NCBI GenBank assembly: GCA_008360975.2
Contig: CM039189.1
Location: 8,808,056-8,872,055 of the forward strand
DNA from: Lichenostomus cassidix
Lineage: Eukaryota; Chordata; Aves; Passeriformes; Meliphagidae
Direction: 5' to 3'
Length of the DNA: 64,000 nucleotides
In this document: positions 13,594 to 24,644 of the stretch, in pieces
Numbering within the stretch: the first letter of the stretch is position 1
Layout of the letters: the number at the start of each line of letters is the position of its first letter
Translations under genes and position numbers: made by a program
The notes under the pieces: generated by a model
The model's input: the letters and a program-made list of their open reading frames with translations, nothing else
Databases searched by the model: none
What the model was told of the DNA's origin: nothing

Positions 13594-14044
13594 GCTCCTG
13601 GAACAGTTGTGGAAAACTCCAGAGGGATGTTTTTCTCTCAGAATTAGTGCCAGCTCCGCTGGACCCGGTGACTGCATGCTTTTAACTCGGTATGTGATGC
13701 TCATCCCCCATCAGTGCTCAGGCATGCAGTGACTCAGGGAATCACACAGACTAAGATGGAAGCACACTCTGCCTCAGGATCAGTACTGAGCCCAGTGACC
13801 CACACAGTGCTGCTACAGGACACTGATGAAACATCTGTGCTGGAATGAAGAGGAAGGCCCAAACATGGCATGACACTATGGACAAAGGGGATGCTGGGCT
13901 GGGTCTGCCTGTCACGCTCCTGGAACAGTTGTGGAAAACTCAGGAGGGATGCTTTTCTCTCAGAATCAGTGTCAGCTCTGCCAGACCTGGTGATCATTTT
14001 CATTTACCTCGGTATGTGATGCTTTTCCTCTGTCAGCACTGGTC
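13594..14044 (+). repeat. Diverged direct duplication of ~130 bp
   Basis: Copy 1 (13,594-13,722) and copy 2 (13,916-14,044) both start gctcctggaacagttgtgga and share the later block ctcggtatgtgatgct. By eye identity is roughly 80 percent with few indels, at an offset of 322 bp. No known family is recognised. It may be a segmental duplication or two copies of an unclassified repeat. Confidence 0.8.
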
Positions 14045-14365
14045 TGGTGCCACAGTCCTGAGCTAAGGACAGGCAGTGTCCCTGCCTCCCATCTCTGGGG
14101 TTCCCTGGGCTGGTGGCAGCTGTGATTTCTCCCCAACATAGCCATGTTTCTCACAAGCACAGACTGATGTGGACAGGGACCTAGTTTGCAAGAGCATGAC
14201 TGAGAGGACTAGGATTGAGGGACAGGGGTTGTGAAAGCACTGAATAAGTGAGTAACCTATTGAGGGACCAGTTTTAACCACAGACAAGGTTTTGACAGAG
14301 CAGGGAGCGAGCCCAGTGTGGCCAGAGGTGTCTGTAGGGGTGCACAGAGACTCCTCACTGGGCAT

Positions 14366-14820
14366 CGAGGTGCTGGAGCATGCCCGGAGAAGGCAACAAG
14401 GCTAGAAAACATGTCTTATGAGGAGTGGCTGAGGCAGCAGGGTTTGTTCAGTCTTGAAGAGGCTCAGGGAGACCTCATCGCTCTCCACAGCTCCTGGAAG
14501 GAGGTTAGAGTGAGGCGGAGGTCAGTGTCTTTTACTGTGCCTGCAGTGACAGGACCAGAGGTAATGGCCTTAAGATAAGACAGGGAAGATTCAGATTAGG
14601 TGTTAGGAAAACATTTTCACTGTTCGGATGGTCAGGCATTGGAATAGGTTGTCCAGGGAAGTGGTGGACTCACCACCCCAGCCGTGTTTTAAGACGCATC
14701 TGGATCTGGCACTGGGTGGTTTGGTTTAGTAGTTTAGGGGTTACAAGGGCAGTGCTGGGTGGACGGTCGGAATGAATATATTTAAAGCTCCCTTCTAACC
14801 TTGATGATTCCGTGATTTCT
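14366..14820 (+). mobile_element. CR1 LINE 3' portion next to the IPP promoter
   Basis: About 450 bp follows the CR1 3' consensus in order: a 'tggagcatgcccggagaagg' block; 'gaggagtggctgaggcagca'; 'gacctcatcgctctccacag'; 'aggcattggaataggttgtc'; and a tail ending 'ttgatgattccgtgatttct'. It is in sense orientation, 5'-truncated and diverged, and it ends roughly 70 bp before the IPP CpG island. The open frame at 14,318-14,578 lies inside it and is not a gene. Confidence 0.9.
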
Positions 14821-14889
14821 GTGGGGCCTCACGGGGCCAGGTGCCCGGGCAGGGGCATACACAAAGGAGTGGACAGAAGTACCAGAACC

Positions 14890-15122
14890 TGCCGCAAGTG
14901 CCGGCTTGAGGGGAGGGCGCGCAGCACACAGAACCCGAGGCACACAGCACCCTCGGCACGCAGAGCCCACACGGAGCCCACACGGAGCCATCAGCCCCAC
15001 TGTCACAGAGCCCCCTCAGCCCAGCGCGCGCCCCTCCAGCGCACGCGCCGGGCCGGGCGGGAGGCGCGGGGCGCGTGCGCGGCGCGAGGCCGGCGCCGGG
15101 GGGTGCCGGTGCTGTGGCAGCG
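14890..15122 (+). promoter_or_regulatory. IPP CpG-island promoter and 5' UTR
   Basis: GC content jumps just after the CR1 copy and stays high to about 15,850. The sequence has many CpGs, an NRF1-like core (gcgcgtgcgc at 15,071-15,080) and no TATA box, typical of a broad housekeeping promoter. The transcription start is probably near 15,000-15,050 but cannot be fixed from sequence alone. Long open frames here on both strands come from GC composition. Confidence 0.7.
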
Positions 15123-18100
15123 ATGGCGGCGAGTGCCGGGATGGGCAAAGGCGGCTCTGGCGCCGGCTCTGGCTCCGGCTCCATCTCCAGCTCCGAGCGG
15201 CACGCCCGCCTCCTCCTGGCCCAGATCAACCGGCTGCGCGCCGGCCACAGCTTCTGCGACGTGCGGCTGGAGGTGGGCCCGGAGGCGTTCTCCGTGCACC
15301 GCCTGGTGCTGGCGGCCAGCAGCCCCTACTTCGCGGCTCTGTTCGCGGGCGGCATGAAGGAGTCCGGGCGGGACGTGGTGCGGATCGCGGGCGTGGAGGC
15401 GGATACCTTCCACACGCTGCTCGACTTCATCTACACAGGTGAGGGCTGTCGGGGGGGCTCGGGGCGGGTGCCCGGCGGCCGCAGGCTGGAGCGGGGCCCC
15501 GCTGTGGTTTGGTGCCCGCAGGGGTGGTGAGCATCGCGGAGCACAACGTCCAGGAGCTCATCGTCGCCGCGGACATGCTGCAGCTCACCGAGGTGGTGGA
15601 GCTCTGCTGCGAGTTCCTCAAGGGGCAGATCGACCCGCTGAACTGCATCGGCCTCTTCCAGTTCTCGGAGCAGATCGCCTGTCACGACTTGATGGAGTTC
15701 ACCGAGAGCTACATCCACGCGCACTTCCTGGAGGTGCAGAGCGGGGAGGAGTTCCTGGCGCTCACCAAGGAGCAGCTCGTCAAGATCCTGCGCAGCGAGG
15801 ACCTGAGCATCGAGGACGAGTACCAGGTTTTCACGGCGGCGATGCAATGGATTCTGAAGGATGTGGGGAAAAGGAAGAAATATGTGGTAGAAGTACTGGA
15901 GCCTGTTCGATTCCCTCTGCTGCCAGCACAAAGGCTGTTAAAATACATAGAAAGTAAGTGAACGAAGGGATATCAGATGCTTGTATGTGTTCAAAGTTCC
16001 TGGGCTTTGGGGGACAATTTTTTTCACTAGTAGCATGATGAGAGGAAATATTTATAACAAACAAGCTTTATTTAAAAAAAAAAACACAGCTTACTTTAAA
16101 AAACGTGCTTTTGAAAAAGTCTTATAAAAGTAGGCAACCTTGATTTGTCTGCTGTTTTAGGAGAACCTACTAATTTTTCTACAACTGAATTGCTTACAGT
16201 TTGTTACTTTTCACTGTGGTTTTTTTCTATTCTGCTTATTTTATTCATATTCTGGTTATGTTATTCTTCAAGGTATTCCAGATTTCAGTCTCCGGGTGGC
16301 CCTGCAAACTCTGTTGAAAGAATATTGTGAAGTCTCTAAATCTCCCAAAGAGAACAAGGTCAGCAGTTTTCTGCAGGCTTCTAAAGGTCGTCCCCGGAGG
16401 AAAGCCAGGAAGTACCTTTATGCAGTAGGTTAGAATGTGGCTGTTTGAACCTTATAAAACAAATTAATATCTCAGAATGCAGTATTTAAGGAGATACTCG
16501 AGGATTTTTTTAAAAATCAAAATATATAAAGATAGCAAAATGTTTCATCATGGCTGAGTTACCATGTTAGCTACTTTCTGAGTAGAGTTGCACAGGAGTC
16601 CAGCATTCACATTTATTGTCATTGTGACATGGCATTCAAAGCCCAGATTTGCTGTTCCAAAATAATTTGCCTTGGGTGGAAAGCTGCAAATCAGCAGAGG
16701 ATTTACCCAGGGTTCACTGCTGGAACGGTATATGTAAATTCACTGCACATTCTGATAGCTGCAGTTTTCTTTATGCAGGATAGTTTAGTTCATGTGATGG
16801 GATACTTGAAATTGCAGGTTTTCAGCAAAGCTGCAGTTTTATATTGGAAAGGAACATGTTTGTTTCACCCTGTGGGGAGTAACACCAGCTTAGAGAGCAA
16901 AGGCTGTTGGCTGGTCTCTGTATTTTACTGAAAACATGATTTCTAATGTTTGTAGTGTTGTGGCATCAGCTCAGCACAATTTCCATGACCCTCAAGGCAA
17001 CCATTCTTCATTGTATGCTGGAGAAACTAAGCCACTTGGAAGAATCCAATTCCTTCTAAAAGTGCCTAAGGGCTGTACCTGTAGTATTTTTAATGGTTTA
17101 GATATCAGAGCATGAAGCTTAACAGGAAGCTCTTACTTGGCCTTTCCACTTACTTTCCAGGTGGGTACACCAGACTGCAAGGAGGTCGCTGGAGTGACAG
17201 CAGAGCCCTCAGCTGTGTGGAGAGATTTGACACCTTCAGCCACTACTGGACCACAGTGTCCTCTCTCCACCAGGCCCGGAGCGGGCTGGGGGTGGCTGTG
17301 GTGGGAGGAATGGTCTATGCCATTGGAGGTAACAGCTGAAATATGCTTGCTTTCTTACATGAATGCTAGAGAACTCAGGCATGGAGACCTTCAAAATTTT
17401 GCTTATTTTAAGTGGTTCTGAGAATAATACAACTTTTAGGTATAATAACAAAGGAATTGAGGTTCCTTGGTTCTCTACTGTCACTGCTCTGTGAGTGCCT
17501 GTTCGGGCTCCTGTGCTGGCCAGTTTTCACTAAGCTGCTCTCCCCTCGTGATGTAGCTACTCTCAGATGACTGTATGGATTTGAGGAGATATACTCAGAG
17601 ATGTTGGCTATTCTGTGGGCTTTGTGTACCACCAGGAGTGGAATTTCTTTTCTCACTTGTAGTCTAGCAGAACCCCATAGCATAAAAGGCAGTAGCACAG
17701 GACAGACCACTTGTGGTCTGCCTGCCTGGAAAGGCTCATTATGTATGTTTGCACAAGGATGTGATGAGTAGCCCGACCAGCCCATCATGAAAAAATGCAT
17801 ATGCAGACTGTTTTTGTCACCGCAGAGCTCATTCTTTGCTCTTGAAAACCAGTCAGCTGTGCTGCAGAGTAAAACATGCAGTGCTGTGGTTGTTCACCCC
17901 TCTGATGTTTTCAGTAATGTTTCAGGGAACTATTGATGAAAGTGGTTCCTAGTGATGATTCAGTTCTGGATATAAATGAAGCTTTTGCTATGTTGGCTGT
18001 TTGGCTAAAAGATAAATCTTGTATTCAAATGGTGCCTGTTATGGAATAATGCTTCCATATCTGCAGTGCAAAACATTGCATTTCCCCTGACTCTTTTTGC

Positions 18101-20647
18101 TCTTACTATGCAGGCGAAGACAACTCAATGATTTTTGACTGTACAGAATGTTATGATCCTGTTACTAAGCAGTGGACAACTGTGGCTTCCATGAACCATC
18201 CCCGTTGTGCTCTGGGAGTGTGCACGTGCTATGGTGCTATCTATGCTTTGGGTAAGTTGTGGAATTTTTCTAGGTGAAGTTAAAGAAGTTAATTCATGGA
18301 ACATGCAAATTTATTTGATCTTAAATCTTGGTGATGCAAATTTGTAAACTTAATTTTGAAAAACAGCTGTGTCCGTAAGTATTAGCAGATATACTAAATC
18401 TTTGTGGATTAGTTATTGTTTAGTTATAATTTATTTCCATTGTGGACTGCATGCTGATTTCAGAATTTGTCCTGGAACAGTGCACTGTATGTCTAAAAAT
18501 GCAGATAATATACAATTTCATGCCATTAAATTCATTAATGTGTTTGCTGTCATTTGCAGGAGGCTGGGTTGGAGCAGAGATTGGCAACACAATTGAAAGA
18601 TTTGATCCTGAAGAAAATAGTTGGGATGTGGTGGGAAGCATGGCTAAGCCCCGGTACTGCTTTGGGTGTTGTGAAATGCAAGGTGAATATTGTTAAGTTT
18701 GTATCCATAAATAGTTCAAACAGCCACTGGATTTTGAAGCTGTATGTTTCAGTAATGAATTCTTACCTTTGTCTTGTACTGAGCTGTCAGTCACACATGC
18801 TTGTGTCTCACTTGTTTGTTGTTCTGGTAATCTATTTTTAATTCTGCAGAATTCAAAGGCTATAAAGTTCTCTCTTTCTGCTGCCTTTTATCTCATGAAA
18901 ACAAGTTTTTATGTAGCTGCCAGTAGGGAAATCCAGTTAGTCTTTTAACAGTTGATTGTTCTTCCTGATACTGCTGTTATTTACTTTCCACATTTGGGTT
19001 TGCATGTTTTTCTTTGTGACAATCTGAAGACTTGCCACAGGTTATTTTAAGACAGACATGTCTAAACATTTGATCAATAAATGTACTTCTTAAGTATTTG
19101 ATCCTGACCAGGTCAGCAGTTGCAATCTTCTGAACTCCTCCCTCTGCGCTTAATAAATTTTTGCTTTCCTCAGAGCTTCTAGTGCTTGAGCCTCAAGCTA
19201 CTCGTGCAAAACCTTTATGTATTCTACTACTGAGCAAAAGGAGGATTTTCTGTCATTCTTTACCCATTTAATGTCAGACTGAAACTTGTGTTGTGACAGT
19301 AATTTTCTGTCTTTGTATTATGAAGCCTAAAAAAGGAGGAACTCTGTTTCTGCAGGTTTGATTTATGTCGTTGGTGGTATCAGCAGTGAAGGAGTAGAGC
19401 TGCGTTCTGTTGAAGTCTACGACCCCATCTCTAAACGTTGGTCTGAGCTCGCTCCAATGGGTACCCGAAGAGCCTATCTTGGTGTAGCTGCTCTCAACGA
19501 TTGTATCTATGCTGTGGGAGGCTGGAATGAATCTCAGGATGCACTTGCTAGTGTAGAAAGATACTCATTTGAGGAGGTATGGTTGAGTCCCTTCTTTTCA
19601 TAAATGTAGATTGCATCAGCTTTGTGTGAGATGCTATAGCGGTAGCCCGTTCCCTTTCTTTAAAAAGAAAAAGCTGGAAATTCCATTTCCTTCTCAATTC
19701 TGGCCAGTGATCTTGAGTGAAACAAAACTTTGGTGATCTCAGGGGTTGTCCTAAGTAGTTGCCGTGGTTTAACCATGCACAGATATACAGTGGTTTGGTA
19801 AATACTTGTTAGGATTAACACGAGAGGAGAGATTCCCCATCTGCAATAGAAAGCTCAATAATCTGGATAGAGAGAAAAAACTCACTGTAAAGGTAAGAGT
19901 TATCTTCTGTCGCAAAATTTGAGGATCTTTCTTTTGCATCAAAATGTAGTAGTGTTTTAGCATGACTAGAATAAGGTAAGAAATTATTCTAGACTCTTAT
20001 TGCTCCCGTTTCTGTGGATGCTCTTTGGAAGAGTAGCTACTGTTAAAAGCAGAACATAATCCCATGTGCCAATCTGTTTTGCTTTCCAAATTGAATCTAG
20101 TTTTCCTTTCCACCCCCGCCTCAAACTGTACCATTCTCTATTTTGGAGACTGACTGCATCTTGCAGTGACTTAAGAAAGGGAGAGGCATTGTGTACAGAC
20201 AATATGGGATCTTTAGTGACTAACTCGATTTGGACCCTCCTGAAAGTGTTGTCATTCCTGGTTTGATAATCCTCTTGATGCTGTACACATACCAGGCTTA
20301 AACCTAAGAAGTGTATATATAGTGTTCTTTGTACATGTTTCAATCTTTAAGCTTTAAAAGTTACTTTATCAGAATCAGGGCTTGCCCTAAAACTATTTCT
20401 TGATCTTTCACCTTCTTGTTAGGAGAAGTGGGTTGAAGTTGCATCGATGAAGATCCCAAGAGCTGGTGTCTGTGTTGTGGCTGTAAATGGACTTCTCTAT
20501 GCCTCAGGAGGCCGAGCTCCCAGTCCTGATTTTGCTGCTCCAGTAACCTCTGACTCTGTTGAAGTTTATAACCCTCACATGGACAGCTGGACTGAAATTG
20601 CCAACATGATCACCAGCCGCTGTGAAGGAGGTGTGGCTGTGCTGTAA
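15123..20647 (+). CDS. IPP: IPP (KLHL27) BTB-BACK-Kelch protein, complete
   Basis: Eight coding exons: 15,123-15,438; 15,522-15,953; 16,273-16,428; 17,161-17,328; 18,114-18,251; 18,560-18,682; 19,356-19,576; 20,423-20,647. Joined, they give 1,779 nt and 592 residues; human IPP is 584 as I recall. All introns are GT-AG; the first six are phase 1, the last phase 0. The ATG at 15,123 is used because the N-terminus then aligns with vertebrate IPP; the upstream in-frame GTG at 15,075 is rejected. Order of parts: Gly/Ser-rich tail (residues ~8-24); BTB domain (~40-140, with HSFCDVRLEVG and LVLAASSPYFAALF); BACK domain (~145-250, QIDPLNCIGLFQFSEQIACH); six Kelch blades (~297-592) with paired glycines (YAVGG, YAIGG, YALGG, YVVGG, YAVGG, YASGG). 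BTB-Kelch proteins act as CUL3 ubiquitin-ligase substrate adaptors, and the family also includes actin binders. IPP was first named from a mouse transcript driven by an IAP element. The glycine-rich extension explains most of the extra length. Confidence 0.97.
15439..15521 (+). other. 83-bp GC-rich mini-intron of IPP
   Basis: GT (15,439) to AG (15,521), about 75 percent GC, inside the CpG island. It interrupts the conserved YTG-VV junction between the BTB core and the following helix. The frame is lost without splicing, so it is a genuine intron, near the lower size limit for vertebrates. Confidence 0.85.
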
Positions 20648-22200
20648 AACACAAAGAAAACTCGTTCAAGGAATGAGTAAATGTGTCTTCTCAGATTTCT
20701 GGTTTCATTGGCCAGAAACCTCTTGTAACACAGGAGCTTCAGTGGAGAATTAGATCCGAGGGATTTTCTTGAGCAAAAGGAAAAGCCCTTCAAAGTAAAT
20801 TGGCTTATCCAGTGTCTGTCTCAGGAAGTATTCTGTTAAGAGTAGGAATGCCTCTTATAACTGGATTAAGCTCACTGAAATAAATGGTGAATTTGCCCTG
20901 TAAAAATCTGAAGAAATAATTCCAGCACATTAGAGACATAATCAGGTTGTTACTCAGCTGGCATTTTAGCCAGACTTGCAATCTGGAAATGGGTTATTGT
21001 CGACAGCAAGGAGTTGCCTGTAGGTAAGATCAGATGGGTGATTTGGATGGCATTAGTTCTTTTTCTGGCAGAAAACAAGGAAGACAAGGTAACAGACGGG
21101 GAAGACTTGGTGCCTCTACTTATGACCTTGATGCATTTGAGCCTGTTTTCTGTTGCTGGACATGGTGGGCATTAAGTATGAATTTGATCTTTACTTTCTG
21201 GCCACTCCACAAATTTGAATAGTGAGTGGATGAGGATTTCCTATTCTGGAAAGTTGTCCTCACAGTTCTAATAATGCCATTCCTCTTCAGCACTGGCTTT
21301 TCTTCTCAGTGGTGTCAGTAATGCCAGTAGAGCTTCTTTTTGTGTAAGCTCTGGTGAATTTTAAATGCAAATGCTATTCATTAGATTGGCTGTTTTGTTT
21401 AGACTGTTCTTATATAAAAACACAGGGAAAGGCTTTTGCCCCCGTATTTTTTTTCCCATAATCAAATGTGTTTTTACCCTGTGTGACACACGCTGAGACT
21501 TGGCATTGAATATTTGCTGTTCTACAAGGCACACTCCTTCACCTTCACTACATCTTGTATCCTGCCTCATCCAAATTTGAGCTAATGGAGCTTTTTGTGA
21601 TAGAATTAGCTGCATTTAGCATTAAAGTGATGATAACAGTGTGCTCTTAAGGAGTTTGTATTTAGCTCAGATACACTTCGTAGAACAGTACTACCAGGAG
21701 TTTGGAGTTATTTTTAGATTCATTTAATTAATGTATTTGAAATTGTTTTTTGCACACTGTTTGCATTTTCAGCACAACTGAAAGTGATTCTGAAGTGAGG
21801 CTGCTTGAACTTTGATAGACAGTGTTATTCTGGAGCACATAACCACAATTGGAACGTCACAAAACAGGAAGCCTGGCACTGTGTAGACAAAGGAACATTC
21901 ATGCTGTTTAGGTCAATATCCCCTGTATAAAATTAACAAATGAATACATTAATAAATCCTCCAAAGGTGAGTGTTGCAGGTACCTTAAGAAGCTGGGTCC
22001 TAAAATCCAACATAGGGTTGGGCTAAAACATGCTAGATGATGGAGAATTTCTCTGATTGTTCCATAATCTTGTGTGTGCTTTTACTTTAAAGGATTTCTT
22101 ATGTGTCTGAATTAATGTTGTTCAGTTTTTGGGTTTTTTTCAAGTATAAGCTTGTTTAAATAGTTTTTCATAATAAAATGCGTTTTCAGAACTGACTGTA
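20648..22200 (+). other. Probable IPP 3' UTR
   Basis: AT-rich sequence after the TAA at 20,645-20,647, with no coding potential. Poly(A) signals AATAAA on the plus strand lie at 20,879-20,884, 21,951-21,956 and 22,172-22,177, so alternative 3' ends of about 0.25, 1.3 and 1.5 kb are possible. Confidence 0.6.
22172..22177 (+). terminator. Distal IPP poly(A) signal AATAAA
   Basis: Last plus-strand AATAAA before the sense of transcription changes to TMEM69. Which of the three IPP signals is used cannot be told from sequence. Confidence 0.4.
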
Positions 22201-23142
22201 ATGGTTTTGAATAGGTTGCTTTCATAACTTAGTAAATTATATTACTGCCACTTTCATATAATAGGCAATTTTTTTTTCTTTTTATTGGAAATCCTATTTC
22301 CCAGTAGAACACTAGGGAAAGATTGGTTATAAATTGTGACTGTTTGAGTGGTGAAAGTAACAAGTTTCTGCATGTTGCTGTTGAGCAGCTAGCAGAGTAA
22401 TGAAGGTACTAGTTCTCAGTGGTAAGAAGGAATGACTTTTATTGTTTTGATTTCATCACATATATAGAGTTTTCAAAAGTCACTCAGATTGGTTAGTCAG
22501 AAGCTTTCTCCCAGGCCTGATTGGCCAGGCCTGCACTGTCCAAGTTTTGGGACACTGTTCCAACAACATCCAAACTTTAGCTTTATTTATAAAACACAAG
22601 AAGAATTCTCGTGGGAAAAACCTGTGCTAGCCACATTTGCAATCACATTTCTCTTCACAGTGTAAAATCACTCAGATTTCTTGGGCATTTGGCTGCCTTG
22701 CCAGCTCTATTCAGCCCTCTGTGGGATGAAATTACAGGTAATATTTCTTAGGCTTTCTTCAGGATCCCTCATGGGTTTGAGAAACCCTGCCTTAGCTGTA
22801 TTTTATTAGCTTGGGAACTAGGAGTGTACTTCTGATCCCCACCTGTAAACTTCCTGGTTTAATTGAGCTTGAGGGAGTCTGCAGTTGTGTGAAGTTACCT
22901 TCTCTAGGTTTTCTAACTGATTCTGTCATGTTTGAATGAAACTTGGAAGCTGGTTGATTATGGTCTCTGATCCTCAGCACCTCTTTTACCTAATCAAGAC
23001 AAAACCAGGACTCTTCTCTGGACCCATCTTAAAAGATGCCATGTCTAAGTAAGAAGGAATAGAAAAAACATTTTCATTCACAAACTCAATTTTATTTGTT
23101 TTATATTCAGAAAGCTCTGAAATATATTGTTTAATAGGGTAT

Positions 23143-24364
23143 TTTCATACTTCAGCATAGAGCAATTGATACCCATAATTATTTAATATATTGTTTAAGA
23201 TACAAAGGTTAACAGGTTGCAAAGGGAGAGGCTGGTGTACAGATCTGCTGTTTCAGCAGTATGGTATAAGATGGCTCCATCTCCAGGATAGGCAGGTTTC
23301 TTAAACATCTGCTTTGCAGAATGAGCAGGTAACAAATTTATGGGGACAATATGTGCTTTATTCGGTGTAAAACAACAATGAAGAATAGTGCTTTAACAGA
23401 ACAATGAGGATTATCTGGTCCTAAGACCATGTGTGGATGTCATTTTCAGCTTTCTTCTTGCATCTTAAACTGTACTTAAATATTTCTGATAAAAAGCTTA
23501 CAAGAAATATGCCCCCCTCCCATTTCATAGGTTTCTTGAGGTAGCTGACACTATAAAAGAAAAGCCATATGACTTAAGCTGGGTCTTCCACTGTTCCACT
23601 AAATGATGTGCTAGGAAGAATTAAGTAGAAAGAGCATATGCTTCTCCAGTGGTTTCAGTAATAGGCTTGTCATGGAGGATATGCAGGCTACAAGTCCACT
23701 TGTTCATGTCCAAATATATGGATTCTTAGGAGGGAGATGACAGAAGCTACTTTCAGTCCCATTACCTGATCCCTTAGTGCCAGCACTTGAGTCCTTGTGT
23801 CATAGCATAAGACAAAACCTAGGAACAGGTGGCCCAGGAAGATTATCTTCTATCTTCTGTGGTACCTTGTCCAAGATACAAAGTTCCCCCTTCAGCTTTT
23901 CCCCACTCCAGCACAGCAGCAGAATGAGACATTTCAGGTGAATGCTGACTTGGCATGCCACTGCAAAAAAAACTCACACTGCACTGAGCACTTCCTCACA
24001 CAGCATCCCTGGAAGTGTTCAGGCTGGATGGGGCTTTGAGCAACCTGATCTAGAGGAAGATGCCCCTGTATACAGCAGGGGGTTGGAACAAGATGATATT
24101 TAAGGTCCCTTCCAACCTGAACCATTCTGTGATTCTGTGATTTTCAGCACCTTCCTGAAAATAGGAGTGAAATAGAAGTCTTGTCCCACAACACAGCAAG
24201 TGAGTATGGATACACTTTTGCATAATTCTCTGCCACTTCTTTAAAAATCCAAGCTAGAACTGCTTTCACCTTGTTATTGTTGTTTTCCCCACCTCAGAAC
24301 ATGATCACACATTACAATTAAACCAGATACTTTCATAGTTCAGCATAGAGCAATTCATACCCAT
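23143..24364 (+). repeat. Dispersed 34-bp direct repeat pair
   Basis: 23,143-23,176 and 24,331-24,364 share 32 of 34 bases around the core 'ttcagcatagagcaatt', followed by 'gatacccat' or 'catacccat'. The copies are 1.19 kb apart, on either side of the CR1 fragment. Neither copy resembles a repeat family I know. Confidence 0.75.
24003..24144 (+). mobile_element. CR1 LINE 3'-end fragment
   Basis: Matches the CR1 3' terminus through 'ggctggatggggctttgagc', 'aacctgatctagaggaagat', 'ttaaggtcccttccaacctg' and the tail 'attctgtgattctgtgattt'. It is antisense to TMEM69 and may be exonised in its 3' UTR. Confidence 0.9.
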
Positions 24365-24644
24365 GTCATTTTGAACCTCCATTCTAAGCTCCTATAGCAG
24401 CAACATCTCATTCAGGAGTGATTCTTTGTTCTACAGATAAGGACAGACTCAAGCTTGCCTTGGAAATCATTGCTATTTACAATCCTTTACTCCTCTAGCT
24501 TCAGAATCGGTTTAAAAATAATTTTGCTTCAAGAATAAGCATCTTGATCCCTGCTATCATATGACTTCTAAGCACAAGTCAGTCTTTATCTTTCCTGAAA
24601 CTCCATACCTTATTGGCAGATTATAGCTTTTCCCTATTGATTTA

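Larger units (their letters stand above)
22200..24644. other. Convergent 3' ends of IPP and TMEM69
   Basis: Non-coding. Minus-strand AATAAA signals (TTTATT on the plus strand) at 24,641-24,646, 23,357-23,362, 23,091-23,096 and 22,802-22,807 are candidate TMEM69 3' ends, so most of this stretch may be TMEM69 3' UTR. It also contains a CR1 fragment and a 34-bp direct repeat pair. Confidence 0.5.

Noticed and set aside
1..14000. MAST2 5' exons, expected by synteny on the minus strand
   Set aside because: No minus-strand segment resembled the MAST2 N-terminus and no CpG-island first exon is present, so MAST2 probably lies beyond the left edge.
14318..14578. 86-codon frame upstream of IPP
   Set aside because: It lies almost wholly within a CR1 3' end and corresponds to untranslated CR1 sequence.
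14812..15442. Long overlapping frames on both strands over the IPP first exon
   Set aside because: Arg/Ala/Pro-rich shadows caused by CpG-island composition. Only the frame from 15,123 encodes the conserved BTB domain.
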